Origin: Phyto melanocephala
Taxonomy: Eukaryota; Arthropoda; Insecta; Diptera; Rhinophoridae
Direction of reading: 5' to 3'
Assembly: GCA_941918925.1 (NCBI GenBank)
Contig: OW799236.1
Span: 100,270,562 to 100,334,561, forward strand
Length of the DNA stretch: 64,000 nt
The notes beneath the pieces are model-generated. The model searched no databases. It saw only the letters and a program-made list of their open reading frames with translations, and was not told the DNA's origin. The position numbers were made by a program, and so were the translations under genes. Of this stretch, positions 35,601 through 45,869 are shown piece by piece (the stretch's first letter is position 1; each line of letters opens with the position of its first letter).

Positions 35601-38600
35601 TAAAAAAAATAAAATTAAAAATTTGTAAACATGCTATTGCATGCTAACATAAGTACATACATACGTATAGCGACAAAATGTGCGCGTTGCGTATTTTTTG
35701 TAGTTTTTTGTATGTTTAATACTATGTTTAGTACTTTTGCAAACTTTTGCTATATGTCCTTTACTTTAAATGAGAGCTGAGACTTCAATCTTTCATTTGA
35801 TATAAGTCTGCACCTAGGGCGAGTGGCTGCTCTATATTTCCTAGTCCATTGAAAATGCAAAATGTTAAATTTTTACACCACAATTCTGTTGTAATGAAAT
35901 GTTTTTTTGTGTTTCTTTTTTAAAATTATTTTTTTATCAACTCATTCTACAACAAGTAATTATTATTATTTTTTTTTTATTGATAAGCTTTTGAATATAA
36001 CATATTGAACTAACATATTTCAAGCGCGTTAGCATACCTCAACTTTGACTTGCTCTAGACCAAAAGCTAATGAAGTTATGAGGCTGAAATTTCAGGGATT
36101 TGTTACTCATATATCTGTTAATACACTGTGAAAATTTTATTTGAATTGTACGACACGCCAAAAACCATTTTTTGCCGCGGTTACTTTAGGGCTGTCTCAC
36201 TGTGCATCGTAGCTTAACCTATATTTTATGTTATACGGCATTTTTCCTTATTATTTCCGACGCCATCCTTGATTTTAAATTTTTACGTAGTTAACTGTGT
36301 ACTAGTAGTCAAGCCCTTTGATTTGATACCCATATTGATGGGGTTAAAAAAATTTGATCTGCCAGATTGTTTTAGACGCCATTGGATTTTAAATTTTTTT
36401 AATAATTTTCTGTATTCTACTTTCATTTGATACCAATATTGAGGGGGTTCTAGAAGTTACGTTTTAAAATACCAGATTTGACCCATATATAAATTTATTG
36501 TCCGCCATTTTGTAGTGGCGGCCAACATGAATTTTAATTTTTTATAGTGCTTATATTGCGCTAGTCAATATCAATGTAGATGATATCAATATTGGCTCTC
36601 CAGGTTGCCTAGAAGCTGAAAAAAAATTCATTTTAGTTTGTAAATTTTTGGAATATATTTATATTTTTTCTTAAATTTTTGCCAATAACTTTACCGATTA
36701 GAGCACGCTTTATCCAAAATTTTTCACGAAAATCTGTAGAGGCATATTATATCTACAAATAGTAACAAAGGTACCCATAAATAATTCTATGGCTGAAAAA
36801 TTTTAATTTTGGTTGTAAAAATATGGTTTTTTTATTTGCTCATATCTCAGAAAGTTTTCGGGCGATTGTGCTGAATTTCAACAGCAATTCATTCCCGGAT
36901 ATTTCCAAAAGATTGATACCATACACAGGTCTGAGGAGCATATGGTTGCTTCTAAAAGTTGATTTCAACCAACACACAGACAGATGGACAGACGGTCAGG
37001 GCTTAATCGACTCCTCTATTTATAAACTTTCAGAAAATGTATACTTTGTGGGGTCGAAAATGAAAATTGTAGAAATTACAGACGGAATGACAAAGCTATT
37101 TATACCATTGTGCACCACAGGTGAAGGGTATAAAAAATTATTCTAAGATGTTGTTGTGGAATTGAATATGGCTCGTTAACAAGGTCAAACAAAATTATTA
37201 TTCGCTTATGCTCAAAATATATTAATTAATTTTTGCGCCTAGTTAATTTCTTTGGCTCTTGAGGATTTGTCACTTTATCATGATTTGAAGTCTTAATTTT
37301 TAACCATAAAGCACCAGCATAAAGTGTCACAAAAATACAATTATTTAATAGACTCGAAAAATTCGACATGGGCGTTAATTCTTGTTCGGTGTAAACGTGA
37401 AATGAAAAGTTTTTGTGCACTAGAAGGTACGGTGGAACCATATGATTTGAAACACATAAAGTTTTCATTGCACAGTTTCATAGAACGTGTAAAGAGCGCA
37501 TGGTCTTCGAATATAATTTTTCGATAATTCTTAAGACATTTGGTAGGACCTAAAATTTTTGGAGGGATGCCAAGGTAAAATATATATTTTTTATTAATAA
37601 TATGAAATATTTTATATAAATACTGCCATCAAATTAAAGGTAATAATATAAAGAATTAAAAAGCATTTTTTCTAGTTGACCAGAATAAATAAAAAAATGT
37701 TTTTTTAATAGGGTAACTGCTGTATCCGTAAGATATTTAATTAAAATATTTTAGAAATTAATTATGATATATACATCTCTATATATATTTACCATTTCTA
37801 AATAATTTTAAGAATTAAATTATTGTAAAAATTTTTTTCTTTTTGGTTCCGATGAATTAAAATAATATTTTTTTTCCTTGTAAAAAATTGTTTTCCTTTT
37901 ATATACAATGGCACACTTTGTTTGAAGATCCCACCCATATTAAAAGTGTATTAAAACTTTACGTATTTTTAAAGTAAAAGGTATTCTATTACCCAGCACC
38001 AAAATTCATTACAAAAAAGCGCTTTTTGAATCGCATAATTAGTGCTGACCAGCTTCCAAGAGCGTTTATAAAAGATATAATTTTTATATGCGATGCCCCA
38101 CTTTGTGAGTCTTTATTTTGTAATTAGTAAGAGAAAATTTAATCTCTACCAGAAGCAGTTTAACCATGCCTTCCTCTTACGAACTGCTGAAAAAGGGAGC
38201 AGCAAGTAAGAAAGAAAAATAAAAAAATTGGGGTTAAAAATAAATTTTTCTCCTTTTTTCTACAGCTATAATATTAAGCAGTAAAGAAGACATACTTTGT
38301 TGCGCTTTTGTATGCAAATAATTTAACCATTTTTTATATGCAATACGATAGTGAATAAAATCAGCAATTTAAAAAAATATTCGACCAAAAATTTGTGTGG
38401 GTGTTGCTGAACTAAGTGTTTAAAATCGTTTAAAAAATTTTTTATATCAAGGAAATTATTTCCGTATTAAAATTAATTCATTGAAATAATTTGCATTTGC
38501 TAAAGAGCAAACGAATCATTTTATATCAAAATTTATTCTGATTCACTGTACGCAACAGAAATCTGTGCAAAACAGAAACAGTTTTAAAGGAAATATTTTC

Positions 38601-40629
38601 AAGGCTTTTGTAAAAAAAAAAAATAAAATGGATAATATTCAAGAAAGAAATTTTTTAAAACAAATGACTACTAAGAATTTTTCAGTGAAAAATTTTTGTA
38701 AATAAGCAACAGCTTAAATATTAAAAAAATTAAAAAAATTAACGATTAACAACTTGGCCTTTGTTTTAACATTTTCCTTTAACAGATTATTGCCAGGGAA
38801 ACCTTAAAACTACTTAAGTACTGTAATGTAAAGTAAAATGTGTAAACAATTTGTTGTTTTGTTCTCATAACTTACTTGTAGCCTGCCAGAATATTCATAA
38901 GTGTACTTTTGCCAGCACCGGATGGTCCCATTATTGCTGTCAGCTCGCCATTACGAAATTTACCAGACACCCCCTTTAATATTGTTTTAAAGCCACGCCG
39001 TCGACCCTCCGATACTGAATAGGAAATTTCTGTAAATTCTATATCGACCGGAGGTCGTTGTGGCAAATGCGATAATGATACTGTGCCCTTTTTCTGTCCA
39101 TTTGGACTACAGCTATTGGGTACTTTGGGTGCCAATATATGATTACCGGATATGCCGCCATTGCATAAATTGTTTTGGGAACTGTAAGTAAATAAGAAGA
39201 ATAAAAAGTTTTAAAATAAGTTACAGTTGAAATGGATAAAGGTTGCTAAGCATATATTTTGTGTTTTTAATTGGCTAAACTTTTACTTTAAAGATAGGTA
39301 GCTATAAAACAGTTGAATTTAAAACCTTAACAAATGAATGTGGTAAAGTAAAAAAATCTTTGTTAAAATATATAAATTTATTTCTTATTCTTAACATCAA
39401 CCTTTTTTTACATCCTTACAAGATGTTTTTATCTTATTTTATTCCTCTAAACAACTTTTGGATTATTTTCGTAAAACGACAGTGAAAAAGAATAGAAACG
39501 TAAACATCGTCAAAATTCTATAAAGTCCTTATAATTTGATTTGTTTTCGTAAATCAAAAATTAACGCAATTATTAGTGTTTTTTTTTTTTAAATTTATTT
39601 CAATTAAAATTTTTTTCATTGACTTTCTGTAAAAACTATTGTTTAGAAATTTAAAAGAATCTACTGTCTGTTTACTTTTTAATTACAAAAAAATAAAAAC
39701 TAAACTTGACCTTTTGTCGTAATGAAAATATCATTAAAGTCCCGTCCAACAAACAAGTCCCCACAAACCAAATTCACTATAAATTTTGTTTGTTTGCTGT
39801 TTAAAATTCAATTGTCAACGTCAACACCAATTGTGACCCCTAAAAGCAAAGTCAAAACTTACTTCTTTGTCTTTAACCAAGTACGTTTTTGTGTTGCTCC
39901 TCCGTTATCAATTTCCTTGATGTGTTGCTGACTCTGATGTTTTTGCACTGAAGTTACCCGACCATTATTGGTAACAATTGTTTGAACAAAAGATACCGGT
40001 CGATGTATATGCTGATGTTGAAGCTGCTGCTGCTGTTGTTGTTGTTGTTGATGATGTTGATTTAAATTGCATTTATTATCATTAACCATATCTCCATAGA
40101 CCTTCGCATATGCGGAATGACGTCTTAATTGTACATCGTTACATTGGCTGGTAAGTATTGTTGGTGATGCCTTAGCACACGTTACACTTTCAGCTTGTCC
40201 ATTTTGGTGAGACGGACAGGATGTTGTATTTTCAATAAACGCTGTATTCAATATGCCACCCTCCTCATCAATATGTATGCGAAAATTCGTATAAAGACTA
40301 CTGCTGTTACTGCCACAATTGTTGGTAGCGCTTGCACATGTTGCCTGTTTTGTTGGGGAGGACGAAGTGGGGCTGTGAGAAGGTTTATTGTTAAATGTGC
40401 GGCTGTTGCTGATGTTACTTTTGCTATTAACATTCGTATTCACTTTTGAGGCAGGTATTGTGTTGTATTTTACTTGGGCAGTTTTACAAGCATTCAAAAC
40501 TAAATGTGCTTTGCTATCTACACTATTACAACGGGTTAAAGGTAATTGAGTTCTATCTTGATTGTTGGATTCCTGAGAGTCCAGCGATGAATCTTTTTGC
40601 ACCGTTGAAGTTGAGGTTGATGACGACAT
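29438..40629 (-). CDS. Atet: ABCG half-transporter, ABCG1/ABCG4 type, probable Atet orthologue (six coding exons, whole gene)
   Basis: Coding exons 40629-39863, 39181-38876, 33856-32490, 32424-32324, 30011-29723 and 29649-29438 total 3042 nt, giving 1013 residues plus stop; every junction keeps frame and uses GT-AG. An in-frame stop at 40662-40660 lies upstream of the chosen ATG with no other Met between. Seen in the protein: low-complexity N-terminus (about 1-300, poly-Gln near 194-202), then a nucleotide-binding domain with Walker [10 protein letters not shown] (341-349), Q-loop Gln387, signature LSGGQ (442-446), Walker B VMFFDE (462-467) and switch His499; a Ser/Asn/Gly-rich linker (about 575-735); then six predicted membrane helices (about 764-783, 791-813, 848-866, about 872-896, about 903-923, 987-1005). 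Domain order NBD-TMD and the text around the motifs match ABCG1. Such half-transporters dimerise and move sterols or steroids. In Drosophila, Atet is reported to load ecdysone into secretory vesicles. The length exceeds the roughly 830 residues I recall for Drosophila Atet, through low-complexity insertions. The family call is firm; the orthologue is less certain among fly ABCG paralogues. Confidence 0.88.
29723..30011 (-). CDS. Atet: Atet coding exon 5 (membrane helices 3-5)
   Basis: The acceptor TTTTTTCAG ends at 30012 and the donor GTAAAT begins at 29722. It encodes residues 848-943, with the conserved [14 protein letters not shown] helix, [16 protein letters not shown] and the [11 protein letters not shown] block typical of ABCG1/4. 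Confidence 0.95.
30541..31192 (-). mobile_element. DINE-1-like element, family A, reverse orientation, 3' truncated
   Basis: Read on the minus strand, it starts at GTTATACCCTTCACCACTAC (31192) and shows the family TTTCTACAATATTTATTTCC, CCGACTCCATAACG and GAAATCAACTTTAAAAAGC signatures. It runs leftwards to about 30541, where it still matches the copy at 34893-37134. Confidence 0.65.
31289..32056 (+). mobile_element. DINE-1-like element, family A, full length, inverted core
   Basis: It is complete: the 5' hairpin TATACCCTT/AAGGGTATA, family block (TCATTCCGTTTGTAATTTC, CCGACCCCATAAAGTATATA), a GTCTGTCC minisatellite, an A-rich core, a tRNA-like module in reverse orientation (31898-31940), the 3' subterminal repeat GTGAAGGGTATATAAG, the hairpin TTCGGC-ACG-GCCGAA, and the end TATAGCACTGTTACTTGTT. 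It is 768 bp long in Atet intron 4. Confidence 0.8.
31898..31940 (-). other. tRNA-like module, inverted relative to its host element
   Basis: Read on the minus strand, GTTAGAATAAATG then GGCATCGAATCCCAGCTGAG and CC. The host element (31289-32056) is on the plus strand, so the module points the opposite way to the one in the 22463 and 47257 copies. Confidence 0.45.
32324..32424 (-). CDS. Atet: Atet coding exon 4 (loop between helices 2 and 3)
   Basis: This 101 nt exon lies between a 65 bp mini-intron and a 2312 bp intron. The acceptor CTTTAG ends at 32425 and the donor is GTAATT at 32323. It encodes residues 814-847, containing [16 protein letters not shown] and [10 protein letters not shown], a block strongly conserved in ABCG1-type proteins. 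No long ORF covers it; it was found by splicing and homology. Confidence 0.93.
32490..33856 (-). CDS. Atet: Atet coding exon 3 (signature, Walker B, linker, first two membrane helices)
   Basis: This is the largest exon at 1367 nt. The acceptor TTTTTAG ends at 33857 and the donor GTAAGTT begins at 32489. It holds the Q-loop, LSGGQRKR signature, Walker B, D-loop and His switch, then a linker of roughly 160 residues, far longer than in human ABCG1. The linker contains a glycine run coded by GGT/GGC/GGA codons near 32820-32860. Membrane helices 1 and 2 follow, with LTHMR before helix 1 as in ABCG1. Confidence 0.95.
34893..37134 (-). mobile_element. DINE-1-like element, family A, reverse, interrupted by a Transib-like element
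   Basis: Read on the minus strand, it starts at TTATACCCTTCACCTGTGG (37134) and ends with GGTGAAGGGTATTATCAG, a hairpin (TTCGGCACGGCCAAA) and TATAGCACTCTTACTTGTT (34893). Removing the 1229 bp insert and one copy of its 5 bp duplication leaves an element of about 1 kb, like the other copies. Confidence 0.8.
34976..36204. mobile_element. Transib-like transposon (non-autonomous), TIR CACAGTGAGACAGC, TSD CATCG
   Basis: Terminal inverted repeats are 14/14 identical (CACAGTGAGACAGC). The 5 bp target duplication CATCG is at 34971-34975 and 36205-36209. The insertion point is confirmed by related DINE-1-like copies that are uninterrupted there (9351-9360 and about 25915-25925). A 5 bp duplication plus CACAGTG ends fits the Transib superfamily, whose termini resemble V(D)J recombination heptamers. 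Inside I see no transposase, only A/T-rich DNA and a cGCCCACtTTTAcGCCCACC-type block near 35085-35110 and 35380. Confidence 0.7.
38067..38074 (+). promoter_or_regulatory. TATA box of candidate nested mini-gene
   Basis: A perfect TATAAAAG lies about 99 bp upstream of the candidate start codon at 38166, in a position allowing a 5' leader of roughly 70 nt. TATA-like strings are common in such A/T-rich DNA, so this counts only together with the ORF and mini-intron that follow. Confidence 0.35.
38166..38321 (+). CDS. Candidate 31-residue two-exon gene nested in Atet intron 2
   Basis: The start is ATG in a good fly context (AACC before ATG). Exon 1 is 38166-38205, the intron 38206-38265 (60 bp, donor GTAAGA, pyrimidine-rich acceptor ending CTACAG), exon 2 38266-38321 ending TAA. 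The joined frame begins [13 protein letters not shown] and ends CCAFVCK; without splicing it stops after 18 codons. A TATA box precedes it and AATAAA occurs near 38355. I do not recognise the peptide; it has no clear signal sequence. The intron length is exactly typical of flies. It could be a real small gene, a decayed exon pair, or chance. Confidence 0.3.
38876..39181 (-). CDS. Atet: Atet coding exon 2 (start of the nucleotide-binding domain, Walker A)
   Basis: The acceptor is a pyrimidine-rich tract ending TTACAG at 39182; the donor is GTAAG at 38875-38871. The exon is 306 nt, entering and leaving in phase 2. It encodes the conserved block from about [10 protein letters not shown] through [11 protein letters not shown] to Walker A and LMNILAGYK, closely matching ABCG1. 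Confidence 0.92.
39182..39862 (-). other. Atet intron 1
   Basis: This 681 bp A/T-rich intron has consensus splice sites at both ends. I see no element or conserved motif in it. Confidence 0.85.
39863..40629 (-). CDS. Atet: Atet coding exon 1 (start codon; low-complexity N-terminus)
   Basis: It encodes residues 1-255 plus two bases of codon 256. The product is Ser/Thr/Asn/Gln-rich, with a nine-Gln run coded mostly by CAA/CAG (plus strand about 40020-40060) beside His-rich sequence. No signal peptide is seen. The donor GTAAGT lies at 39862-39857. The N-terminal region has no recognised domain and is the least conserved part of such proteins. Confidence 0.82.
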
Positions 40630-41527
40630 ATTTAATGCACTATTTATATTTTTTTCACTTTATTTAGTTTAACATTTGGTATTTATTTATTTAGTTTTGT
40701 TATAAACACTGTAAAATTTTGAGTGAAATCATCAGTTGTTTTGAAGTTTTTTGTTTAAGTTTTAAATCTTTATTTATTTGCTTGCGGATTTGGTGGCGTT
40801 TGTTTTAAAACCTTGTCTTTTGAACGACACAAATCTACTGTCATTAAATATAATATAACGAATGTTTTTAAACTGTTGACAAAAAGGTTTAATGAAAAAA
40901 AAATAAACAAAAAAAAACTTATTTTGCTACATAACAGCCGTCTTAACTACGTTATAAAGAGTGTCAAGAATCATATCGTCACAAATTCATCTTTACTTTG
41001 ATATAGAGAGTACATATCCATAATTTTAATTAGATTTTTTATGACTTTCAGCTCCATTGAAATCTTTAAACATATTATTTTTTATTGTTCTACATTTAGT
41101 AAAAACTATTGAATACTACTACCAAAAAATATTCTTAAACAGATCACATGTTCATCTGTGTGAGTGAGTGTAGCTTATAAAAAATGTACAAACAATTTAG
41201 AGTTGGTGGATTCACAAGGTGTCCTATTGTCATAATTTTAAAACAGCTTTAAAAATTTTACAATAAACAACACAATACTTGTCATTTATTTTAAACATTT
41301 TGGAGAATTGTTTAATTTTGACAATACTAAGGACTTCTAGTGAATACAAAAAATGTTTTTAATTTTTAAAATAGAATATATGTATATAAAAAAAATCCAT
41401 ATTAAGACAGTAAATGTAAATTTTTATGAATTTTTTTTTAAAGTTAAACACCATGTTGTATGGTTTTTATAAAAAATTCTATGTAAGATAAAATTGCACT
41501 TAAAATTTTTTATATAAGAAATTAAAT
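40630..41527 (-). other. Upstream region of the Atet coding sequence
   Basis: This should hold the 5' UTR or the end of a 5' intron. An in-frame stop lies at 40662-40660. No TATA box or initiator can be singled out. Confidence 0.4.
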
Positions 41528-41529
41528 TA

Positions 41530-42035
41530 CAGTGCTGTCTGGGTAGAACAAATTTTTGCACAGCGATTTCACTATACCCAGGTTGTTCACTTAATCAAGT
41601 TTGAAACGCTGTGCCAAAGAAGTAACACTAGCACCATTTTCAATTGCTTTTATTATGTCGCTTTTTTGTTTTAAGGATAAATGCTTTCTTTTCGAACCCA
41701 TTTTAATGTAACAATTATATAACAGCAATTATTCAGAAATTAACTTTGAGATATGACCTTAATAGAACATTTCATAGAATGCGTATTTGTGAGAGTAACT
41801 TGTCAACTTACTCTAAAAGAATGGTTACTTTACCGTTATTTTATGTTCTCTTAAATTTTATACCATTTTTCATGGTTTTTCTCCTTCGCCAAACCTAAGA
41901 ACTCACTATAAAGTATGTTCACTCTATAGAGGTTCATTAGTGTTCACTCTACAGAGTAGTCAATGTAAACATTCTGGTGTTCACTCTAACGAGGTATTCA
42001 TAACATCGGGGTTTCACTCTACCCAGACAGCACTG
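41530..42035 (-). mobile_element. pogo/Tigger-type MITE, perfect 18 bp TIR, TSD TA
   Basis: Ends CAGTGCTGTCTGGGTAGA are identical over 18 bp, with TA at 41528-41529 and 42036-42037. GTTCACTCTA-type motifs repeat four times in the right half (41919-42020). The left half holds a truncated transposase start on the minus strand (41701-41591). Confidence 0.85.
41591..41701 (-). pseudogene. Truncated pogo/Tigger transposase N-terminus (CENP-B-like helix-turn-helix)
   Basis: A 36-codon frame starts MGSKRKHLSLKQKSDIIKAI, continues ENGASVTSLAQRF and ends at TAA 41593-41591. This is the first half of the CENP-B N-terminal/psq-type helix-turn-helix typical of Tigger transposases. The rest of the protein is deleted. 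Confidence 0.75.
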
Positions 42036-42399
42036 TATAAATTATGCATGTTAATATAAATTTAAATTTTTATTAAAAATGAAGAATTTATAGAAAATTT
42101 TTTTTAATAAAAAAACTCTTAAACAAATATTTTTGCAGAAAAATAATTTTTTGTTCAAATGCTGTAAACTCTTGAAAAATATCAAGTATCATTTCTGCAT
42201 TTAATTATTTATATTTAATTATTTACTTATTTATTATGTTTTAGATACTTTTATAGAATACACATCCAAATGTAAACAGACAACGATTCATATTACATTT
42301 TAAAATTCACATATTTTTCAAACCGATATGCCACAGACCTGCACAAGCATATTTAGTTTCTTGTGTACACGACAGAATCTACTGCACACGAAAGTAAAT

Positions 42400-42957
42400 A
42401 CAAATTAAGCTGGGGTTCTTAACGGAGGTACATGTCAGCAAATGGCAAAGCACTGATGTCGGTAAAGTGACAAAAATACTATGGGGTGAACTAAATCTTG
42501 GGAAATCAAAGGAAATTCTGAGATTAAATAAACCAACACTTAGGAGACTAACCACTAACCAGGTCATATGGAGTTGAGAACCCATCAAGCTGGCATGAAA
42601 TTGTCTAAGAAAACGACATGTAGAGCATGCGAGGAAGAAGATGAGACTTTGATACACTATCTCTGTCATTGTCCTGCGTTTGGGAATGTTAGACGCAAGA
42701 ATTTTACAGTGAATATTATGCCGAATTTGGAGTACCTGGGGAACTCGAACTGGAGATCCATAAGAAATTACATTGAGGGGACTGAGTTCTTGTACTAATC
42801 CGATGTTTATGGGAAATTATGATTATGGTTTTTGTTTGGGAATTCCATTTCCCACATAGAGCGTACAACATGCCAACTGGGCATTAGTGTATACCTGTCA
42901 TGGGTTTTGGATTTTAGTGCCTCTCCTTTTCAACCTAACCTAACCTAAGGTGGGGTT
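42400..42957 (+). mobile_element. 3' end of a non-LTR retrotransposon (LINE)
   Basis: The frame EVHVSKWQSTDVGKVTKILW runs from 42425 to a stop near 42568, and a shifted frame continues LRTHQAGMKL, CRACEEEDETLIHYLCHCPA and ends at TAA 42796-42798. The C-x2-C-x(7-8)-H-x(4)-C motif is the C-terminal zinc-knuckle region of ORF2 in several insect LINE clades. The 3' tail ends in AACCTAACCTAACCTAAGG. It is 5' truncated, with a frameshift. Confidence 0.75.
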
Positions 42958-43491
42958 AGTTAAAAAAAAAATGCAAATATGGAAATTCATAAAACACAAA
43001 AAAAAAATCACTCAATCGTCGTTATCGTGTTCTTGTAGTTGTCTTATGCTGTTGTATACATTAAGTGAATGATTCAAAGAATGATTTAAACTGAAAGCGA
43101 ATTAGCTATTTGTTTTACATGATTAACATTATGTTAAATCAGTCAAAATCAAAGTTAAAGGTCACAGTTTACTGGTGCCGCCACTTTTGGTTGCCCAAAT
43201 TAGTATGCGTAAACAACAAGAAATCCTAATTTAGACTTAATTTTTTTTGTGAATTTTAAGCTGAGAAAAAAGATTTCGAAATTTTTGATATCTTTTTATC
43301 TAACACAGGGACCTTATTGCAATTAGTGAAGATTTTATCCGTTAACAAAAATGAATATTAATTCTTAAAAAATATTTGGTAACGAAATTGTTTTACTTGA
43401 GCATCTGTTTATTCCACATACTTTTTTGACACGACAAAACTCCTACGTTATGTAATTTTTCATTTAAAATGCAATCTCAAATTAGGGCCAT
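42958..43491. other. Unassigned DNA
   Basis: Nothing supportable between the LINE 3' end and the palindromic MITE. Confidence 0.5.
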
Positions 43492-43603
43492 ATTCATAAA
43501 AAATATTTTATGTTTATTAAAGGCTTATTTGACAGATGTTGTAGAGAGATTTGTCAAATAAGCCTTCAACAAACCTAAAATATTTTTTATGAATACGGCC
43601 CTT
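43492..43603. mobile_element. Palindromic MITE, 112 bp
   Basis: The arms TTAGGGCCATATTCATAAAA and TTTTATGAATACGGCCCTTA extend inwards through AATATTTTA and AGGCTTATTTGACA, so nearly the whole element folds into one hairpin. It shares the TATTCATAAA end motif with the 2226 family. Confidence 0.6.
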
Positions 43604-44653
43604 AATGTTTAAGCAGAATTCCGATGTAACGAAAATTTCTCTGGAAATTGGTGTCTCAAAACGTCGACAGAACCTATTTTATTTTCAGAGCGCTCTTATG
43701 CTTTTATTTTAAGAAACTAATTCGTGAAACAACGTGAACATATTTTTATTAAAATATCATACACTTGCAAACAAACCAATATGAAGGCATTTACAATATA
43801 CTAAATGCAGCAGCTGCATGCAGGAGAATTTTTGTACTTGTTGGTGAGAGTGCCTACGGGGTAGTATGTAAGGAACAGAATAAGATTTGTGCTGAAAATA
43901 TAAAATTTTTCTCACTTTCGTATTTTTGTTTTTCTATACATAAAAAGTGCTGCCAAATTAGGTTTTTTTTAGTACATTTCTCTAAAATTAAAAAATATTT
44001 ATTTTAAGGCAACACTAGTTACGAATAAAAGTGTATTAGCCAATTTAACATTTAAATGTTTTCTAACTGTTGCAAGAAATAAGGCTATAAATATATATGC
44101 GAGGACTTACGAAGGAGATTCAAACAAGAATTCAAGTAGCTGCAACAATCATTATGTAAATGTTCTCTTTGTTGTCGTTGTTTTGGTACAATGAAAATTA
44201 AGATCAAAAGAGTAATAAACCATACTATTTGGAGTATTTAACGTTACGTCATCGATTTAATTTGGATATAATTTTTCATCTGTCTTTAGTAGACGCAATT
44301 CTGTTTGATCATTAAGTTGCAAAATTCAGTCGCAATTTACATTTTATTTGTGTTTAACAATTGCAAAAAGGGACGTTTCACGATCAAGCAACCCTAGGAA
44401 ATTTACGTGGCCTTTTTTTTATTAAACGGGATCATAGAAAAAGACAACAACCCTTGTGCCATCAGCCAAAAACTTAATTGCTGTTGTCAAGAGTATGTAC
44501 TCTGCAATTAAATATTCATCACAAAGAGAGACAGTGTTACAGTAAACAATATTTTTGTATATAAAAAACAATAGTTTATATGTATGTTTGTATGTTTATA
44601 TGAAAATAAAACTGCCAGTATCAATAAATTTAATATAATAAATATAAATTTTA
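43604..44653. other. Unassigned DNA
   Basis: An 80-residue ORF at 43765-44007 has no recognisable domain. Confidence 0.5.
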
Positions 44654-44661
44654 GTTTTTAC

Positions 44662-44879
44662 CAAGGCATATTTACTCATCAGGTACTCTTGATTCGTCAG
44701 CTGATTATTTTTTTCAACACTTATTTTAAGTTTCAGCTGTCAAAATACATAAATAAAAAACTTTTTCTCTCTTTTCTAATTTATTTCAAATGTCAAACTT
44801 CATATATAAAAAATAAAAACAAAATAATTCTCTCCGAACTGCAATTACCTGATAAATAAATATACCTTGGTTTTTACAT
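44662..44879 (-). mobile_element. MITE, CAAGGyATATTTA family, copy 2, TSD GTTTTTAC
   Basis: Ends CAAGGCATATTTACTCATCA and, complemented, CAAGGTATATTTATTTATCA. It is flanked by a perfect 8 bp duplication GTTTTTAC (44654-44661 and 44880-44887), consistent with hAT-type mobilisation. The 91-residue ORF across it is fortuitous. Confidence 0.75.
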
Positions 44880-45742
44880 TTCATTAAACACATACAATAA
44901 TGAAAACATATTAAAAGTGTACTAAAGTCTACATGTAACCACCGATCAGAGAGTGCTGATGATGAAATCGTAGCTGGTTTCGAAAATGTATTCTACTCGG
45001 CTAGTGTCGGTAAAAATATAATTTTTCAGATGTATTCTTTCATTTATCACAATTAAAAATTCTTTGTAAAAATAAAGAATGTTAATATGAACTCAAGCCT
45101 GATTAAAATTTAAATATTAGTTGTACTAAAAATATTAAGAAAAAGAGAATTATGGTACAACTAAGTTGAAATCTTATCGACGACCTACTTGTTTTAAAGC
45201 TAACATATAATTTATATTTATTACAGTTTCTTACACTCTTTGTATTGAGTTTCGTTAACAGTCGTATTGTGTATGTAAAACTGATTGTAAAAGCGCTTGG
45301 CCACCGGGGCCATAGCTTCACGGACTATGGCGTAAACATAATAATAAACAAACATAGTAATATTTGTCGCACTTCTCTGGGTTGAAGTTCGCTTGACAGT
45401 AGGTGAGTAGTTTTACTTAAAAATCACGTTTTCAAATGGAACCTATTTGTTCATCAAAGGAGATGTAACATGAGGACAGACCTTTTGAATTCACCAAATA
45501 AGTATGAAGTGACTTTTGCAGTGTAAGAATATAATATACGTGCATATTGATCTCTGCAGGAAGACTGGTTTTTTTCAACTCTTTTGGTGACTTTTTGTTG
45601 ATATTAGGTGCGTTCGTTTACTTTTCCAGTAAAGTCAAGTAACAAAGTAAATAATAAGTAATTAAAAAAATAAAAAATACTATCACAAAAAAAGCTTGGA
45701 GCAAAACGTATGTGAACGGAAAAATTTAAAAAATTGTAAGTT

Positions 45743-45869
45743 TATAAATTTTTTAATTGATTTTTCAAGCTCGAGGTCTTTATAAATATTTGTTGATTAT
45801 TGAATAATAAATAAATCAACAAATATTTATAAAGACCTCGAGCTTGAAAAATCAATTAAAAATTTTATA
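45743..45869. repeat. Near-perfect hairpin, 56 bp arms, 15 nt loop
   Basis: The arms 45743-45798 and 45814-45869 match at 55 of 56 positions, including TTTTTCAAGCTCGAGGTC. The short loop and near identity point to a recent inverted duplication or to selection on a foldback transcript. Confidence 0.85.

Larger units (their letters stand above)
33857..38875 (-). other. Atet intron 2 (5 kb, element-laden)
   Basis: It separates the Walker A exon from the signature exon. It contains a reverse DINE-1-like copy (34893-37134) with a Transib-like element nested in it, and a candidate tiny plus-strand gene (38067-38321). The remaining DNA (33857-34892, 37135-38066, 38322-38875) is A/T-rich with nothing I can assign. 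Confidence 0.85.

Noticed and set aside
37226..37527. Overlapping ORFs on both strands in Atet intron 2
   Set aside because: No known domain, ordinary A/T-rich composition and mutual overlap; nothing indicates coding.
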